A DNA stretch of 64,000 nucleotides from Candidatus Mycobacterium methanotrophicum (lineage in GTDB: Bacteria > Actinomycetota > Actinomycetes > Mycobacteriales > Mycobacteriaceae), in assembly GCF_023515995.1 (NCBI RefSeq), contig NZ_CP097321.1, positions 186,001 to 250,000 of the forward strand, read 5' to 3'. The notes under the pieces were generated by a model. It had not been told where the DNA came from. It did not search any database and worked only from the letters and a program-made list of their open reading frames with translations. The position numbers and the translations under genes were made by a program. Of this stretch, positions 34,695 through 44,132 are shown in pieces. Position 1 is the stretch's first letter; the number at the start of each line of letters is the position of its first letter.

Positions 34695-35047
34695 GATTGC
34701 ACCCGTGCGTACAGCCGTCCGCTGCGATCGGTTCTACAGGCTGAGGGGGCACTCGTTTCAGTGGTGTCGGCGCAGACTTCCTGCGCAATATCGCTGTCCT
34801 GCACGGGGATTAGCATCCGATGATCGTTCGCCACAGCGGCTGTGCCTTCGCTGCAAACAGGCTTACCGTTCTGGCGCCCGTTGACAGAAGTGGGATGGGT
34901 CGGGTTGCGGGCGAGGATGACCCGTCGCACAGCGCTCGCTAACCTCTCGGCCGGGGAAAGATCGCCGGCAACAGGATGCGGCTGGTTTTGTCGAGCTGAG
35001 CCAGCCGCGCACTCTGATGGCCCGCGGACGGTCTTCGCGGTGGTCAT
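34691..35047 (-). CDS. Hypothetical protein heading the first N-demethylase cluster
   Basis: 118 residues from ATG 35047, with AGGGG upstream and a 4-base overlap with the zinc subunit gene. The composition is polar (SECAAGSARQNQPHPVAGDL, AERLASAVRRVILARN) and it matches no family I recognise. The second cluster has a cupin gene at this position, so this may be the remains of a different leading gene. Weak call. Confidence 0.35.
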   Translation of the reverse strand: MTTAKTVRGPSECAAGSARQNQPHPVAGDLSPAERLASAVRRVILARNPTHPTSVNGRQNGKPVCSEGTAAVANDHRMLIPVQDSDIAQEVCADTTETSAPSACRTDRSGRLYARVQS

Positions 35048-35609
35048 GTCTTTTGGCCCCTGCGGGTTGGTCGGGTGAGCGGCCGGCTAGCGCGTCACAC
35101 TCACGTAGTGAAATCTGGTCTATCGGTATGAAACGTTAGGCGTGTTGCCGAATTGTGTCGTCGGTGTTGAAAACGGGGAACATCGCGATGCGTGCGCAAA
35201 CGGGCGACAGGACAAAGTTACGATGTCTAACTACCGTGGTAGCAAGGCTCTTTCACATCTGGGCGCGTGGATGTGCGCAACGGTACGACGTCCATGAAAC
35301 TCGCAGCAGTCCGGTTGGCGCGCCGACATGGCGGGTGCTGCCCGGTGGGTGAGTCATAGTGGTACCAGCCGACTGACAGTAACCAATATCGGCCGGAAAT
35401 GCTTTGCATCTTGGGCAGAGACCACGATCGCACGGCGCTTGGGGCCCGGCAACGACGGAACTTCCGAATCACGCAGTGCCCCTGTGCGTTCCGACCGCAG
35501 GGGTCGAGGCGGTATCCGTGGAGCCAATATGTGCGTTCCGCGGTGCGGCATCTGATCGGATGCTCATAACCCGATTGCTACGCTCAGTAACCGCGACGCG
35601 GTGTTCTCC
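35048..35609. other. Intergenic region, nothing identified
   Basis: Upstream DNA of the first N-demethylase cluster. It must contain that operon's promoter if functional, but no clear -10/-35, operator or RNA structure stands out. Open frames here lack conserved features. Confidence 0.4.
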
Positions 35610-36088
35610 TCATCGGGGCGCAGGCCACGCTGCCCGGCGAAGTAGCCGGCCGGCGGTCAGCGCCCGCTTGGTCTCGACCCAGGCGACCACGTGCCGCCGG
35701 CCCACCCGTTGGCCCTGATGATGGTAGTCCGTGGGCGGCTTTTTGCGGCCGCAGACTTCCACGTCGGTGGCGAGCGGTTTGCAGCCTCGACTCCGCCTCG
35801 CGCGCCGGTAGCTGTGGGCTAGGCGGAGTCCGATGGCATCGTCCGCACCAAAGACCCCGCTCAATAGCTGAAGGGGCCCCAGGCATGCCGCTTCAGCGCG
35901 GCTGGCTTCTTGCCGAGTTTACCGGCGCGCACCATCACCGCCAGACTGTCCAGGATCACGCGGCTGCTCATCAGGGCAGTTTGCTCGGCCCAGTCGTAGC
36001 GGCGGATCGGCAGCTCGCCCTCGGCCTGCTGAGCCCACGCGCCTTCCCTGTTGAGTATGTCAGCCTGACCCGCGAAGGGATTAACCAT
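35610..36088 (-). CDS. Two small overlapping hypothetical ORFs (35861-36088 and 35610-35864)
   Basis: The first, 75 residues from ATG 36088 with GAGAGGAAC upstream, begins MVNPFAGQADILNREGAWAQ and ends RHAWGPFSY. It looks genuine. The second, 84 residues, would start at TTG 35864 overlapping that stop (SGVFGADDAIGLRLAHSYRR) and is weaker. They may be one gene broken by a frameshift. No family recognised. They abut the left end of IS3 copy 1. Confidence 0.35.
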
Positions 36089-36250
36089 CGATGTTCCTCT
36101 CGTCGAGATTCAACTCACGGCGGAGGATGCGCTGGCGACGGCACAGCAGTCGGCACGGACTGCGGGCCCCTGTGTGACAGGGTTGGGTGAGACAGCAGCA
36201 GTAACCGATCATCGCTACAGGGCGAGACAGGATCACCGTTTTCCGTGACT

Positions 36251-36625
36251 ATGACGATCGCATCCCTGCAGGGGTGCGCTGATACTGACCAAGTGGACGA
36301 CGCGCCGGATCCAGGCGCTCGGGCCCGCCGGCGCACGTTTACCGCCGAGTACAAGGCCCGCATCCTCGATGAGTACGACGCGCTGCCGGCCGGTTCGTCC
36401 GAGCGTGGTGCGTTGCTGCGTTGCTGCGCCGCGAAGGCCTGTACAGCTCGCACATCGCCGAATGGCGCAAGGCCCGTGATGCCGGTGCCCGTGCCGGGCT
36501 GACGCCCAAGGGCAAGTCGAAACGCACCGCTGAGCAGGTGGAGCTGGACAAGCTGCGGCGACGCACCAAGCAATTGCAGGCCGAGCTGGACCGGACCAAG
36601 CTAGCCCTGGAGATCACGGGAAAAG
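36251..36625 (+). pseudogene. IS3 orfA, broken by an 8-bp tandem duplication and an intron
   Basis: It encodes MTIASLQGCADTDQVDDAPD and RRRTFTAEYKARILDEYDAL, then loses frame at RGALLR. TTGCTGCG is present twice in tandem (36413-36420 and 36421-36428); copy 2 of the element has it once. The correct frame resumes as REGLYSSHIAEWRKARDAGA and reads EITGK, where the group II intron begins. OrfA is the HTH/leucine-zipper DNA-binding part of IS3 transposase. Confidence 0.85.
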
Positions 36626-38549
36626 GTGTGCCACGAACACGGGAGGCTGCGTGATGTAGGAGATCGCGGAGGAACGTGGTGCTGTGTGAATGATGAAGGG
36701 GTTGTGGCCCTTCGGAGTCGCCCGTCGGGTGGGAGGCTTCAAACCGCCTCATGCTGCGTTGGCTGAAGACCGTCGTGGTGAGCGATGAGGAAAAGGCGCT
36801 GTTAGAAGCGTCAGGTGGGGATCAGGAAGACGAACGCGAGTGAATCGCTGACGACGTGTCGAAATGGATGAGATGGCATCGAAACCGGGGCTTCTTTTTG
36901 GCGCCGGGATGAGTTTGGCGGGTATCCCGATTTCTGGCCAGGCGGTGTCCGGCATGGAGGCGACGTGATCCTGGTCTGCGGCGTTCACGCGGAACGTGGG
37001 AAGGCATGCCCCGATACAGTTTTCGCTTCGGTGAGGGCGAGAGGGAGCGCGGCGGGCAGCAGAAACTGTGAGCCGTTGAGTACCGACGCGGGGTGTGCTG
37101 GCGGACCGGCTCGTAGTAGCGCTGAACCGCCTGTAATGGGCGCGGAGCAAAGGGGCCGGACCATTCGGGTTGGTGAAGCAGTCAACCGGCGGCAGCCGGG
37201 AGGAGCTGGATGAAGCAATCGAAATCGCTGGGAAAGCCGTTCGAGATATCGAAATGGGCTGTTGCGGAGGCGTATCGCAGGGTCAAGGCCAACAAGGGTG
37301 CCGCCGGTGTGGACGGGTTGTCCATCGAGGGCTTCGAGTCCGACCTGAAGGGCAACCTCTACAAGGTGTGGAACCGGATGTCGTCGGGGACGTACTTTCC
37401 GCCGCCCGTGCGGGCGGTGGAGATCCCGAAGGCTGGCGGCGGTGTGCGGGTGCTCGGTGTGCCGACGATCGCGGACAGGGTTGCGCAGACGGTGGTGGCC
37501 ATGGAACTGGAAAAGCGGGTGGAGCCAATTTTCCATCCGGGCTCCTACGGCTATCGACCCAAGCGTTCGGCGCTGGACGCAGTCGCGTCATGCCGACAGC
37601 GGTGTTTCAAGAAGGACTGGGTGCTCGATCTGGACATCCGCAAGTTCTTCGACACCGTCGACCACGAATTGATGGTCAAAGCGGTTCGGGCCAATACCGA
37701 CCAGGACTGGGTGGTGTTGTATGTGCGGCGGTGGCTTTCGGCTCCGCTGCAACTCCCGGACGGGACGCAAGAGGTGCGGCATCGAGGTACCCCGCAGGGG
37801 TCCGCGGTGTCGCCGATTCTGGCGAACCTGTTCATGCACTACGCGTTCGACATGTGGATGGCCCGGAAGTTCTCGGACGTCGACTTCGAACGGTACGTGG
37901 ATGACGCGGTGATCCACTGTGTCAGTGAGCGTCAGGCGCTGATGCTGAAGGCCGCCGTTGGGGAACGTTTCGCCGCGGTGGGGTTGGAGCTGCATCCGGA
38001 CAAGACGAAGATCGTCTACTGCCGGGACGAGAACAAGCGCACGCTCGATTCCGAGCACACCTCGTTCACGTTCCTCGGCTATGAGTTCCGAATGCGGTCG
38101 GCGCGCAACAAGTTCGGGGAGTTGTTCACCTCGTTCTTGCCTGCCATCAGCCGCGACGCGGAGAAACGCATCAACCGGGAGGTCCGCAGCTGGGGCCTGC
38201 ACCGACACACGGATTGGACTCTGGGCCGGATCGCACGATGGATCAACCCCATCGTGCGAGGCTGGCTGCGATATTACGGTCTGTTCTATCGGACGAAACT
38301 GTATGCGCTGTGCAAACGCATCAATACCTACTTGGTGCGGTGGGCTCGCAAGAAATATCGACGGTTGCACGGGTTCAAGAAGGTCAACGCCTGGTGGAAA
38401 GCCTTGGGGGAACGATATCCTCGAATGTTTGCTCACTGGGAATATACCTGTGGCTTCATGGCGACTGGATGGTAAGAGCCGTGTGACGAGAGACTGTCAT
38501 GCACGGTTCTGTGAGAGCCCGGGGGTGAGATTCCCCCGGGCCACTCGAC
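36626..38549 (+). mobile_element. Group II intron 1 (inserted in IS3 orfA, sense orientation)
   Basis: It starts with the canonical GTGTG at 36626 and ends ...CCACTCGAC at 38549, after which the IS3 sequence resumes (CACGCGCTCTTGG). Domain V is recognisable at 38476-38509 (34 nt, GAGCCGTG...CACGGTTC). A domain VI hairpin follows (CCCGGGGG...CCCCCGGG) with a candidate branch A. It encodes a reverse transcriptase. Compared with IS3 copy 2, the spliced exons would lack one CA dinucleotide, so the exact exon sequence is slightly uncertain. Confidence 0.88.
37210..38475 (+). CDS. ltrA: Group II intron reverse transcriptase/maturase
   Basis: 421 residues from ATG 37210 with GGGAGGAG upstream. RT blocks: NKGAAGVDGLSIEGFE, RAVEIPKAGGGVRVLGVPTI, GYRPKRSALDAV, LDLDIRKFFDTVDHELM, GTPQGSAVSPILANLFMHYA. 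The catalytic box is FERYVDDAVIHC (YVDD rather than the commoner YADD). A maturase X domain follows (GRIARWINPIVRGWLRYYGL). There is no C-terminal HNH endonuclease. It assists intron splicing and copies the intron RNA into DNA targets. The frame is intact and very similar in plan to the broken RT at 49.9-52.6 kb. Confidence 0.95.
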   Translation: MKQSKSLGKPFEISKWAVAEAYRRVKANKGAAGVDGLSIEGFESDLKGNLYKVWNRMSSGTYFPPPVRAVEIPKAGGGVRVLGVPTIADRVAQTVVAMELEKRVEPIFHPGSYGYRPKRSALDAVASCRQRCFKKDWVLDLDIRKFFDTVDHELMVKAVRANTDQDWVVLYVRRWLSAPLQLPDGTQEVRHRGTPQGSAVSPILANLFMHYAFDMWMARKFSDVDFERYVDDAVIHCVSERQALMLKAAVGERFAAVGLELHPDKTKIVYCRDENKRTLDSEHTSFTFLGYEFRMRSARNKFGELFTSFLPAISRDAEKRINREVRSWGLHRHTDWTLGRIARWINPIVRGWLRYYGLFYRTKLYALCKRINTYLVRWARKKYRRLHGFKKVNAWWKALGERYPRMFAHWEYTCGFMATGW

Positions 38550-38683
38550 CACGCGCTCTTGGAGATGCTCTGCGAGAGCGCGGATTTCGAGCCGAAGTCG
38601 AAGCGCTGATCGGCGAGCACTTGCCCGCCCTGGAGGCAGCGACGTCCACGAAGCGGGCGTGTGAATTGCTGGGCGCATCACGG

Positions 38684-39609
38684 TGTGCATGAAACCGGGG
38701 ATGCTTCAGACTTCTCTATCTGGGACCGGCCCTTCGGGTTGGAGGGTAGCCGGTTCTGGTTGATGCTGCTGGCTGGACCGCCAGGCAGCTTCGAACTCGT
38801 CGGGGGAGAGTCCGCCGAGTCCGGCCTGGATGCGGCGTGGGTTGTATCAGCCGTCGATATAGCGGAACAATGCTGCTTCGGCTTCCGCTCTCGTAGCACA
38901 AGTGGTTGCGGGCCAGTAGATCAGCTCGATTTTCGAGCGTTGACCACAGGTTCTCCGCCAGCGCGTTGTCGAAGCTTTAACCGGGTAATTTTCGTTGACT
39001 CGTGTGCTGTAATTTGGCTGCCGCCTTTGCGGCCGTAGGCGCGCATGATCTGCTCGACACGCTTGCGGCCGACCCTCACACCCCGATTACGTAGTTCCAG
39101 CCACACCCGCGGCGATCCGTAGGTGGCGGCGAACTCGCTCTCGCCACGGATCTCATCGATGAGCACCAGCAGCCCGGCATCGCCTTCGCCCGCCGCGACG
39201 GGCGCTGTCGCACCTTGCGCCACCCGTAATAGGCCGATGATGCGATACCCAGGACCCGTAGTAGGAGACCGACCGAGAAGTCATGTGCATCAGTGAAATT
39301 CATGACCGCCTCCGGGTCGGGTCGATCTTTGATGCGAAATACGCACTCGCCGCCCGCAATACCTCGTTGACCCGCCGCAGCTCGGCGTTCTCCTTCGCCA
39401 GCCGCCTGTTCTCATCGACCATCGCCGTCGTCGGGCGATCGTCACGCTCACCGCGGTCGGCCTCGTCCTGGCGGATCCAGTTCCGCAAAGCCTCCGGGTG
39501 CACGTTCAGCTGGCGGGTCAACTGGGCGATCACCGGCTTAGGGTCAGATTCCCGATACAGCCGCACCGCGCGTTCACGCAGCTCGTCCGGGTACTTCCTG
39601 TTCGGAACA
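38684..39609 (-). pseudogene. Second IS3-type element, degraded
   Basis: Minus-strand OrfA is near complete (KYPDELRERAVRLYRESD, QLNVHPEALRNWIRQDEAD, ENAELRRVNEVLRAASAYF; 39300-39600). OrfB starts at 39303 (MNFTDAHDFSVGLLLRVLGI), shifts frame near 39220 and continues as ESEFAATYGSPRVWLELRNR. It then jumps to the end LAENLWSTLKIELIYWPATT, with the central DDE region deleted. The final YIDG-YNPRRIQAGLGGLSPDE contains a stop. The two ends abut IS3 copies 1 and 2. Confidence 0.75.
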
Positions 39610-40081
39610 TGTCAAGGCCGGTGAGACAGTTTCTTACGCGGATTTGATGAGTGCTTCGGGGGTTGGCTGGTTGATCCAGGCGATGGTGGGCAGTTTCGGC
39701 GGGGTGGGCCGGCGATGCCGGAACCTGGCGGGGTTGGCGGCATAAGCCGCGTCGAGTGTGGCGGCGCGTTGGGCCTGTACCTGGGTTGCAGTGCCGTAGT
39801 GCACCGAGGCCGCGGTGTGTAGCGCGACGCCGCTGTGACGATGTTCATGGTTGTAGTAATCGAAGAATGCGCTGCAGAAGGCGCGGGCGTCTTCGATTGA
39901 GTGTGGTCACCTGACTTGGCCCCACTTTGGTCGGTGTTCTTCACGAATTTTGGCCCCGGCGGGGTGGTGAGCATTCCGCTTGGGTGGGGTGCGGTGTGTC
40001 GTCACCAATGTTGGCCCCACCCTCGTTCAGATCGTTCCTGTCGCCCGTCGTCCCTGGCGGCCGTCAGGGAGGTCGGTCAGG

Positions 40082-41611
40082 ATGCGGTCACGCGTGGAAC
40101 TGTTCGAGAACATCAGGAGAGATCACCGGCTCGATGAGCGGTCGATCCGCGAGTTGGCGGATCGGCACAAGGTGCATCGTCGGACGGTGCGCCAAGCTCT
40201 CGCCGACGCGGTCCCGCCGCCGCGCAAGTCCTATCCGGTGCGTCCCCGCCCAGCGATCGACGAATGGGCGACGGTGATCGACGCCTGGCTGATCAAGGAT
40301 CAGGACGCCCCGCGCAAGCAACGCCACACCGCCCGGCGGGTTTGGCAGCGCCTCGTCGCCGAGCATCAGGCCGCGTGCTCGGAGGTGACGGTGTCGCGGT
40401 ACGTCGCTCGCCGTCGGGTGGAACTCGGACTGCTCCAGCACGAGGTGTCGATTCCGCAGACCCATCTGGCAGGGGCTGAGGCCGAGGTCGACTTCGGCGA
40501 GTTCTACGTCACGATCGCCGGGTTGGTCGTGAAGTGCTGGATGTTCGTGATGCGACTGTCGCACTCGGGCAAAGCGTTTCACGTCGCGTTCGGCACCCAA
40601 GCCCAGGAGGCGTTCCTGGAGGGCCACGCGCTGGCCTTCGCGTATTTCGGCGGGGTCCCGGGCAGGATCCGGTATGACAACCTCAAGCCCGCGGTGATCC
40701 GGGTCCTCAAGGGCCGTGACCGCACCGAGTCCGACCGGTTCACCGCGATGCGCAGCCACTACGGGTTCGACTCGTTCTTCTGCCGCCCCGGCATCGAGGG
40801 TGCCCACGAGAAGGGCGGTGTGGAGGGTGAAATCGGCCGCTTCCGACGGCGCCACCTCGTCCCGGTCCCCAAGGTCGACTCCCTGGCCGAGCTCAACGAA
40901 GTGATCGGCGCCGCCGACCGGGCCGACGACGACCGGGTGATCACCGGGCGCCCGGTCACGATCGGGTCGGCGTTCGCCGCCGAGGTCACCGTGCTGATGG
41001 TGTTGCCGGCCGAGGCGTTCGACTGCGCGCGGCTGTTGAACGCCCGTGTCGACAATCGGGCCAGAGTGTCTGTGCGGCAATGCTTCTACTCCGTCCCGGC
41101 CCGCTACGCCGGGCGACGCCTCCCGGTGCGCCTGGCTGCCCGAACCGTCGAGGTCTACGACGGAGCACGACTGGTGGCCTCCCACGAACGGGCGGTCGGA
41201 CGCTACGTCGAGGTCTTGGTGCTGGATCACTATCTCGAGGTCCTCAAGACCAAACCCGGGGCGCTGCCCGGGGCGACCGCGCTCGCCCAAGCCAAGGCCC
41301 GCGGGACGTTCACATCTTCTCACCAAAGCTATTGGGATGCAGCCCGAGTCACCTCTGGCGACGCCAAGGGAACCCGCGCCCTGATCGCCATCCTGCTGGC
41401 GCATCGCACCATGCCCGCCAGCGCGCTGATCGCCGCGATGGACCGGGCGGTCGCCTCGGGCTGTCTGAACCCCGAGACGGTGCTCATCGACGCCCGCCGC
41501 CACACCAGCCAGATTGCACCCGCGGTCGGAATCGCCGGTCTGGCCCGCTACGACCGACCACCGCCCTCGCTGACCGATTACGACGACCTACTCACCGGAA
41601 GCGACTCATGA
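40082..41611 (+). CDS. istA: IS21 transposase IstA
   Basis: 509 residues from ATG 40082, with AGGGAGG upstream. HTH at the N-terminus (LDERSIRELADRHKVHRRTV). DDE domain: AGAEAEVDFGEFYVTIAGLV, GVPGRIRYDNLKPAVIRVLK and EGAHEKGGVEGEIGRFRR with the catalytic Glu. It ends overlapping istB by 4 bases (ATGA), the normal IS21 arrangement. Confidence 0.95.
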   Translation: MRSRVELFENIRRDHRLDERSIRELADRHKVHRRTVRQALADAVPPPRKSYPVRPRPAIDEWATVIDAWLIKDQDAPRKQRHTARRVWQRLVAEHQAACSEVTVSRYVARRRVELGLLQHEVSIPQTHLAGAEAEVDFGEFYVTIAGLVVKCWMFVMRLSHSGKAFHVAFGTQAQEAFLEGHALAFAYFGGVPGRIRYDNLKPAVIRVLKGRDRTESDRFTAMRSHYGFDSFFCRPGIEGAHEKGGVEGEIGRFRRRHLVPVPKVDSLAELNEVIGAADRADDDRVITGRPVTIGSAFAAEVTVLMVLPAEAFDCARLLNARVDNRARVSVRQCFYSVPARYAGRRLPVRLAARTVEVYDGARLVASHERAVGRYVEVLVLDHYLEVLKTKPGALPGATALAQAKARGTFTSSHQSYWDAARVTSGDAKGTRALIAILLAHRTMPASALIAAMDRAVASGCLNPETVLIDARRHTSQIAPAVGIAGLARYDRPPPSLTDYDDLLTGSDS

Positions 41612-42405
41612 CCACCACAGCCAGCAAAACGACGACCGTAGATGCCGCTGCCCAAGCCTCCATCGGTGCCGCGGCCCGCGAACTGCACCTGCCCACCGTG
41701 CGCACCGAAGCGGTCCGTCTGGCCGAGATAGCCGACCAGCAACGCCACACCCACCTGCGTTACCTCGCCGAAGTCCTGGCCGCCGAAGTCGACGACCGCA
41801 CCGAACGACGCCGCACCCGACGCATCAACGACGCCAAGTTCCCCAGGCTGAAACGGTTGGCGGAGTTCAACATCGACGCCGTCCCCGGCATCGCACCCGC
41901 CACCCTCGGTCAACTGGCCGGCGGGCACTACATGGACGCCGGCGAGCCCGTCGTGCTGCTCGGCGACTCCGGCACCGGCAAGTCCCACCTGCTCATCGGG
42001 TTGGGGTTGGCGGCCTGCGAACAAGGCCGACGGGTCCGCTACGTCACCACCGCGCAGCTGGTCAACGAACTCGTCGAAGCCGCCGACGAGCGGGTCCTGT
42101 CCCGCGTCGTGGCCCGCTACGGGCGCCTGGACCTGCTCTGCCTCGATGAACTCGGATACGTCCAAATCGACCCTCGCGGAGCTGAATTACTGTTCCAGAT
42201 CATCACCGAACGCGAAGAACGGGCCTCGGTCGCAATCGCCACCAACCTGCCCTTCAGCGAATGGGGCACCGTGTTCCCCGACCCACGCCTGGTCGCCGCC
42301 ATCGTCGACCGGGTCACCTTCAACGCCCACATCATCGAAACCGGCACCAAGTCCTACCGACTCCGCACCAGCAAAACCACCACCCGAACCAAACGCACCA
42401 GCTGA
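41608..42405 (+). CDS. istB: IS21 helper ATPase IstB
   Basis: 265 residues. AAA+ ATPase with Walker A VVLLGDSGTGKSHLLIG, Walker B LDLLCLDELGYVQID and the IstB signature ATNLPFSEWGTVFPDPRLVA. It selects target DNA and activates IstA. The frame is intact. Confidence 0.95.
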   Translation: MTTTASKTTTVDAAAQASIGAAARELHLPTVRTEAVRLAEIADQQRHTHLRYLAEVLAAEVDDRTERRRTRRINDAKFPRLKRLAEFNIDAVPGIAPATLGQLAGGHYMDAGEPVVLLGDSGTGKSHLLIGLGLAACEQGRRVRYVTTAQLVNELVEAADERVLSRVVARYGRLDLLCLDELGYVQIDPRGAELLFQIITEREERASVAIATNLPFSEWGTVFPDPRLVAAIVDRVTFNAHIIETGTKSYRLRTSKTTTRTKRTS

Positions 42406-43210
42406 GCAAGGTGAGCCAAAATTCGTGACGACGGTGGGGCCAAATCACTTGACGAAACGCATTCGATCGAGCCGAACCGGCCCGGGAACGCCGGGCAGTA
42501 CTTGAGGGTCTTGAAATTGGCCTCCGAGTAGGGGTTGTCGTTGGACACGTGCGGGCGGCTGTGGCTGCGGTCCACACCCAGGTCGATCAGCAGTTGGGCG
42601 ACCGGCTTGGAGGTCATCGAGGTGCCGCGATCAGCATGTAGAGCCAGTTGACCGGGTTCGATGCCGTGGTGGGCCAAGGTGTCGTCGATGAACTGCTTGG
42701 CCAGCTCGCCGGTCTCGCTGGCAGCGAGGGTCCAACCGACGACGTAGCGCGAGAAGATGTCGATGATCACATACAGCTGATAGAAGATACCACGTTGTGG
42801 CCCTTGCAGTTTCGTTATATCCCACGACCAAACCTGGTTCGGCGCGGTGGCGATCAACTCGGGTTTCTTGCGCGCCGGGTGGGTGCGCTGACGGCGCCGC
42901 TCCCGGTTCTCCCCAGCAATGGCCAAAAGCCGGTACATGGTGCGAATCGAGCACAAGTAGATGCCGTCGTCGAGCAGGCGCGCCCACACCTGCGCCGGCG
43001 CCAGGTCGCAGTACTCGGCCGATCGCAGCACCGTCAGGATCTGCTGGCGTTCGGCCTCGGTGAGCTTGTTCGGCGGCTCGGGCCGCCTCCGCGGCGCCGG
43101 CCGCGGTGCTGGGTTGCGGCGCCGATAGAGCGTGGCCCGTGATGCACCCAGCAATTCACACGCCCGCTTGGTGGACGTCGCCGACTCCAGGGCGGGCAGG
43201 TGCTCGCCGA

Positions 43211-43639
43211 TCACGGCTTCGACTTCGGCTCGAAATCCGCGCTCTCGCAGAGCATCTCCAAGAGCGCGTGTGCTTTTCCCGTGATCTCCAGGGCTAGCTT
43301 GGTCCGGTCCAGCTCGGCCTGCAATTGCTTGGTGCGCCGCCGCAGCTTGTCCAGCTCCACCTGCTCAGCGGTGCGTTTCGACTTGCCCTTGGGCGTCAGC
43401 CCGGCACGGGCACCGGCATCACGGGCCTTGCGCCATTCGGCGATGTGCGAGCTGTACAGGCCTTCGCGGCGCAGCAACGCACCACGCTCGCACGAGCCGG
43501 CCGGCAGGGCGTCGTACTCGTCGAGGATGCGGGCCTTGTACTCGGCGGTGAACGTGCGTCGCCGAGCCCGAGCACCCGGATCCGGCGTGCTGTCCACTTG
43601 GTCAGTATCGGCGCACCCCTGCAGGGATGCGATCGTCAT
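43211..43639 (-). CDS. IS3 OrfA (copy 2)
   Basis: 143 residues, intact. HTH region RRRTFTAEYKARILDEYDAL, REGLYSSHIAEWRKARDAGA, then a coiled coil (TAEQVELDKLRRRTKQLQAE). It ends ALLEMLCESADFEPKSKP and overlaps the orfB start by 4 bases, so OrfAB fusion may arise by frameshifting. It serves as the reference that exposes the 8-bp duplication in copy 1. Confidence 0.88.
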   Translation of the reverse strand: MTIASLQGCADTDQVDSTPDPGARARRRTFTAEYKARILDEYDALPAGSCERGALLRREGLYSSHIAEWRKARDAGARAGLTPKGKSKRTAEQVELDKLRRRTKQLQAELDRTKLALEITGKAHALLEMLCESADFEPKSKP

Positions 43640-43794
43640 AGTCACGGAGAATGGTGATCCTGTCTCGCCCTGTAGCGATGATCGGCTACTGCTGCTGTCT
43701 CACCTAACCCTGTCACACAGGGGTTCGCTGCCACTGAGACATCCTTCCTCCAGGCTGACAACAGCAAACCTGGCTTGGAAGTCTCTGAGAAAGC

Positions 43795-43965
43795 GGGGGA
43801 ACCTCACCGGCCTCGTTGCGCTCGTCGACCCGGTCGATGTCGATCAGCGTGCCGTCCAACGTCACATGCGACCACTGTTTCCACTCGGCCCGCTCGTGCA
43901 CGTCGGCCTGCGCCGCGATCACCTCGATCGCCTCATACAGGTAGCGGCGGCTGGAAACGTGACGA
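43795..43965 (-). pseudogene. IS5-family transposase fragment
   Basis: The frame SSRRYLYEAIEVIAAQADVH, then EWKQWSHVTLDGTLIDIDRV and DERNEAGE, matches the middle of the IS5 transposase at 62083-62883 (YRYLHEAIDVIAEQ, EQWSHVTLDGTLIAIDRV). It is a related but not identical element; both ends are gone. Confidence 0.7.
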
Positions 43966-44132
43966 TCACGCCGGCGAGGCCCAAAAAGCCCACCGGTGCA
44001 AATCTGGCCCGCGTGGCGCCGAGCGGTTCCGGTTCGTTTGTGGCTTATCGACGTGGGTGGGTTCAACCGGCCCGGAAGCGCCGCCGCCGGTCATGGGCGA
44101 CGTGCCGAGGACTCTGCCTCGCCTCCGACAGC

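Larger units (their letters stand above)
36173..38683 (+). mobile_element. IS3-family element copy 1, with group II intron insertion and truncated 3' end
   Basis: The left terminus TGTGACAGGGTTGGGTGAGA matches the right end of copy 2 (39610-43717). orfA is present but frameshifted and split by a group II intron (36626-38549). orfB begins after the intron (LIGEHLPALEAATSTKRACE) and is cut at about 38683, where another IS3 relic begins. Confidence 0.8.
39898..42462 (+). mobile_element. IS21-family insertion sequence
   Basis: Carries istA and istB. The ends share TTGGCCCCAC in inverted orientation (about 39917 and 42436), and a 5-bp TCGAT duplication flanks it (39893-39897, 42463-42467). It lies inside IS3 orfB, so it arrived later. 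Both genes are intact. Confidence 0.88.
39634..43214 (-). pseudogene. IS3 orfB transposase split by IS21
   Basis: The 5' part (43214 to 42468) encodes MIGEHLPALESATSTKRACE, PNQVWSWDITKLQGPQRGIF with the first catalytic Asp, DIFSRYVVGWTLA, and LHADRGTSMTSKPVAQLL with the second. NDNPYSEANFKTLKY then supplies the Glu, and it breaks at RFGSI. The 3' part (39897 to 39634) continues EDARAFCSAFFDYYNHEHRH and ends PEALIKSA. Removing IS21 and one TCGAT restores a continuous DDE integrase. OrfA overlaps its start. Confidence 0.85.
39610..43717 (-). mobile_element. IS3-family element copy 2, interrupted by IS21
   Basis: Termini TGTCAAGGCCGGTGAGACAG (39610) and the complement of TGTGACAGGGTTAGGTGAGA (to 43717) share the GGTGAGACAG core. 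orfA (43211-43639) is intact. orfB (43214 to 39634) would be intact apart from the IS21 insertion at 39898-42462. Confidence 0.82.
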
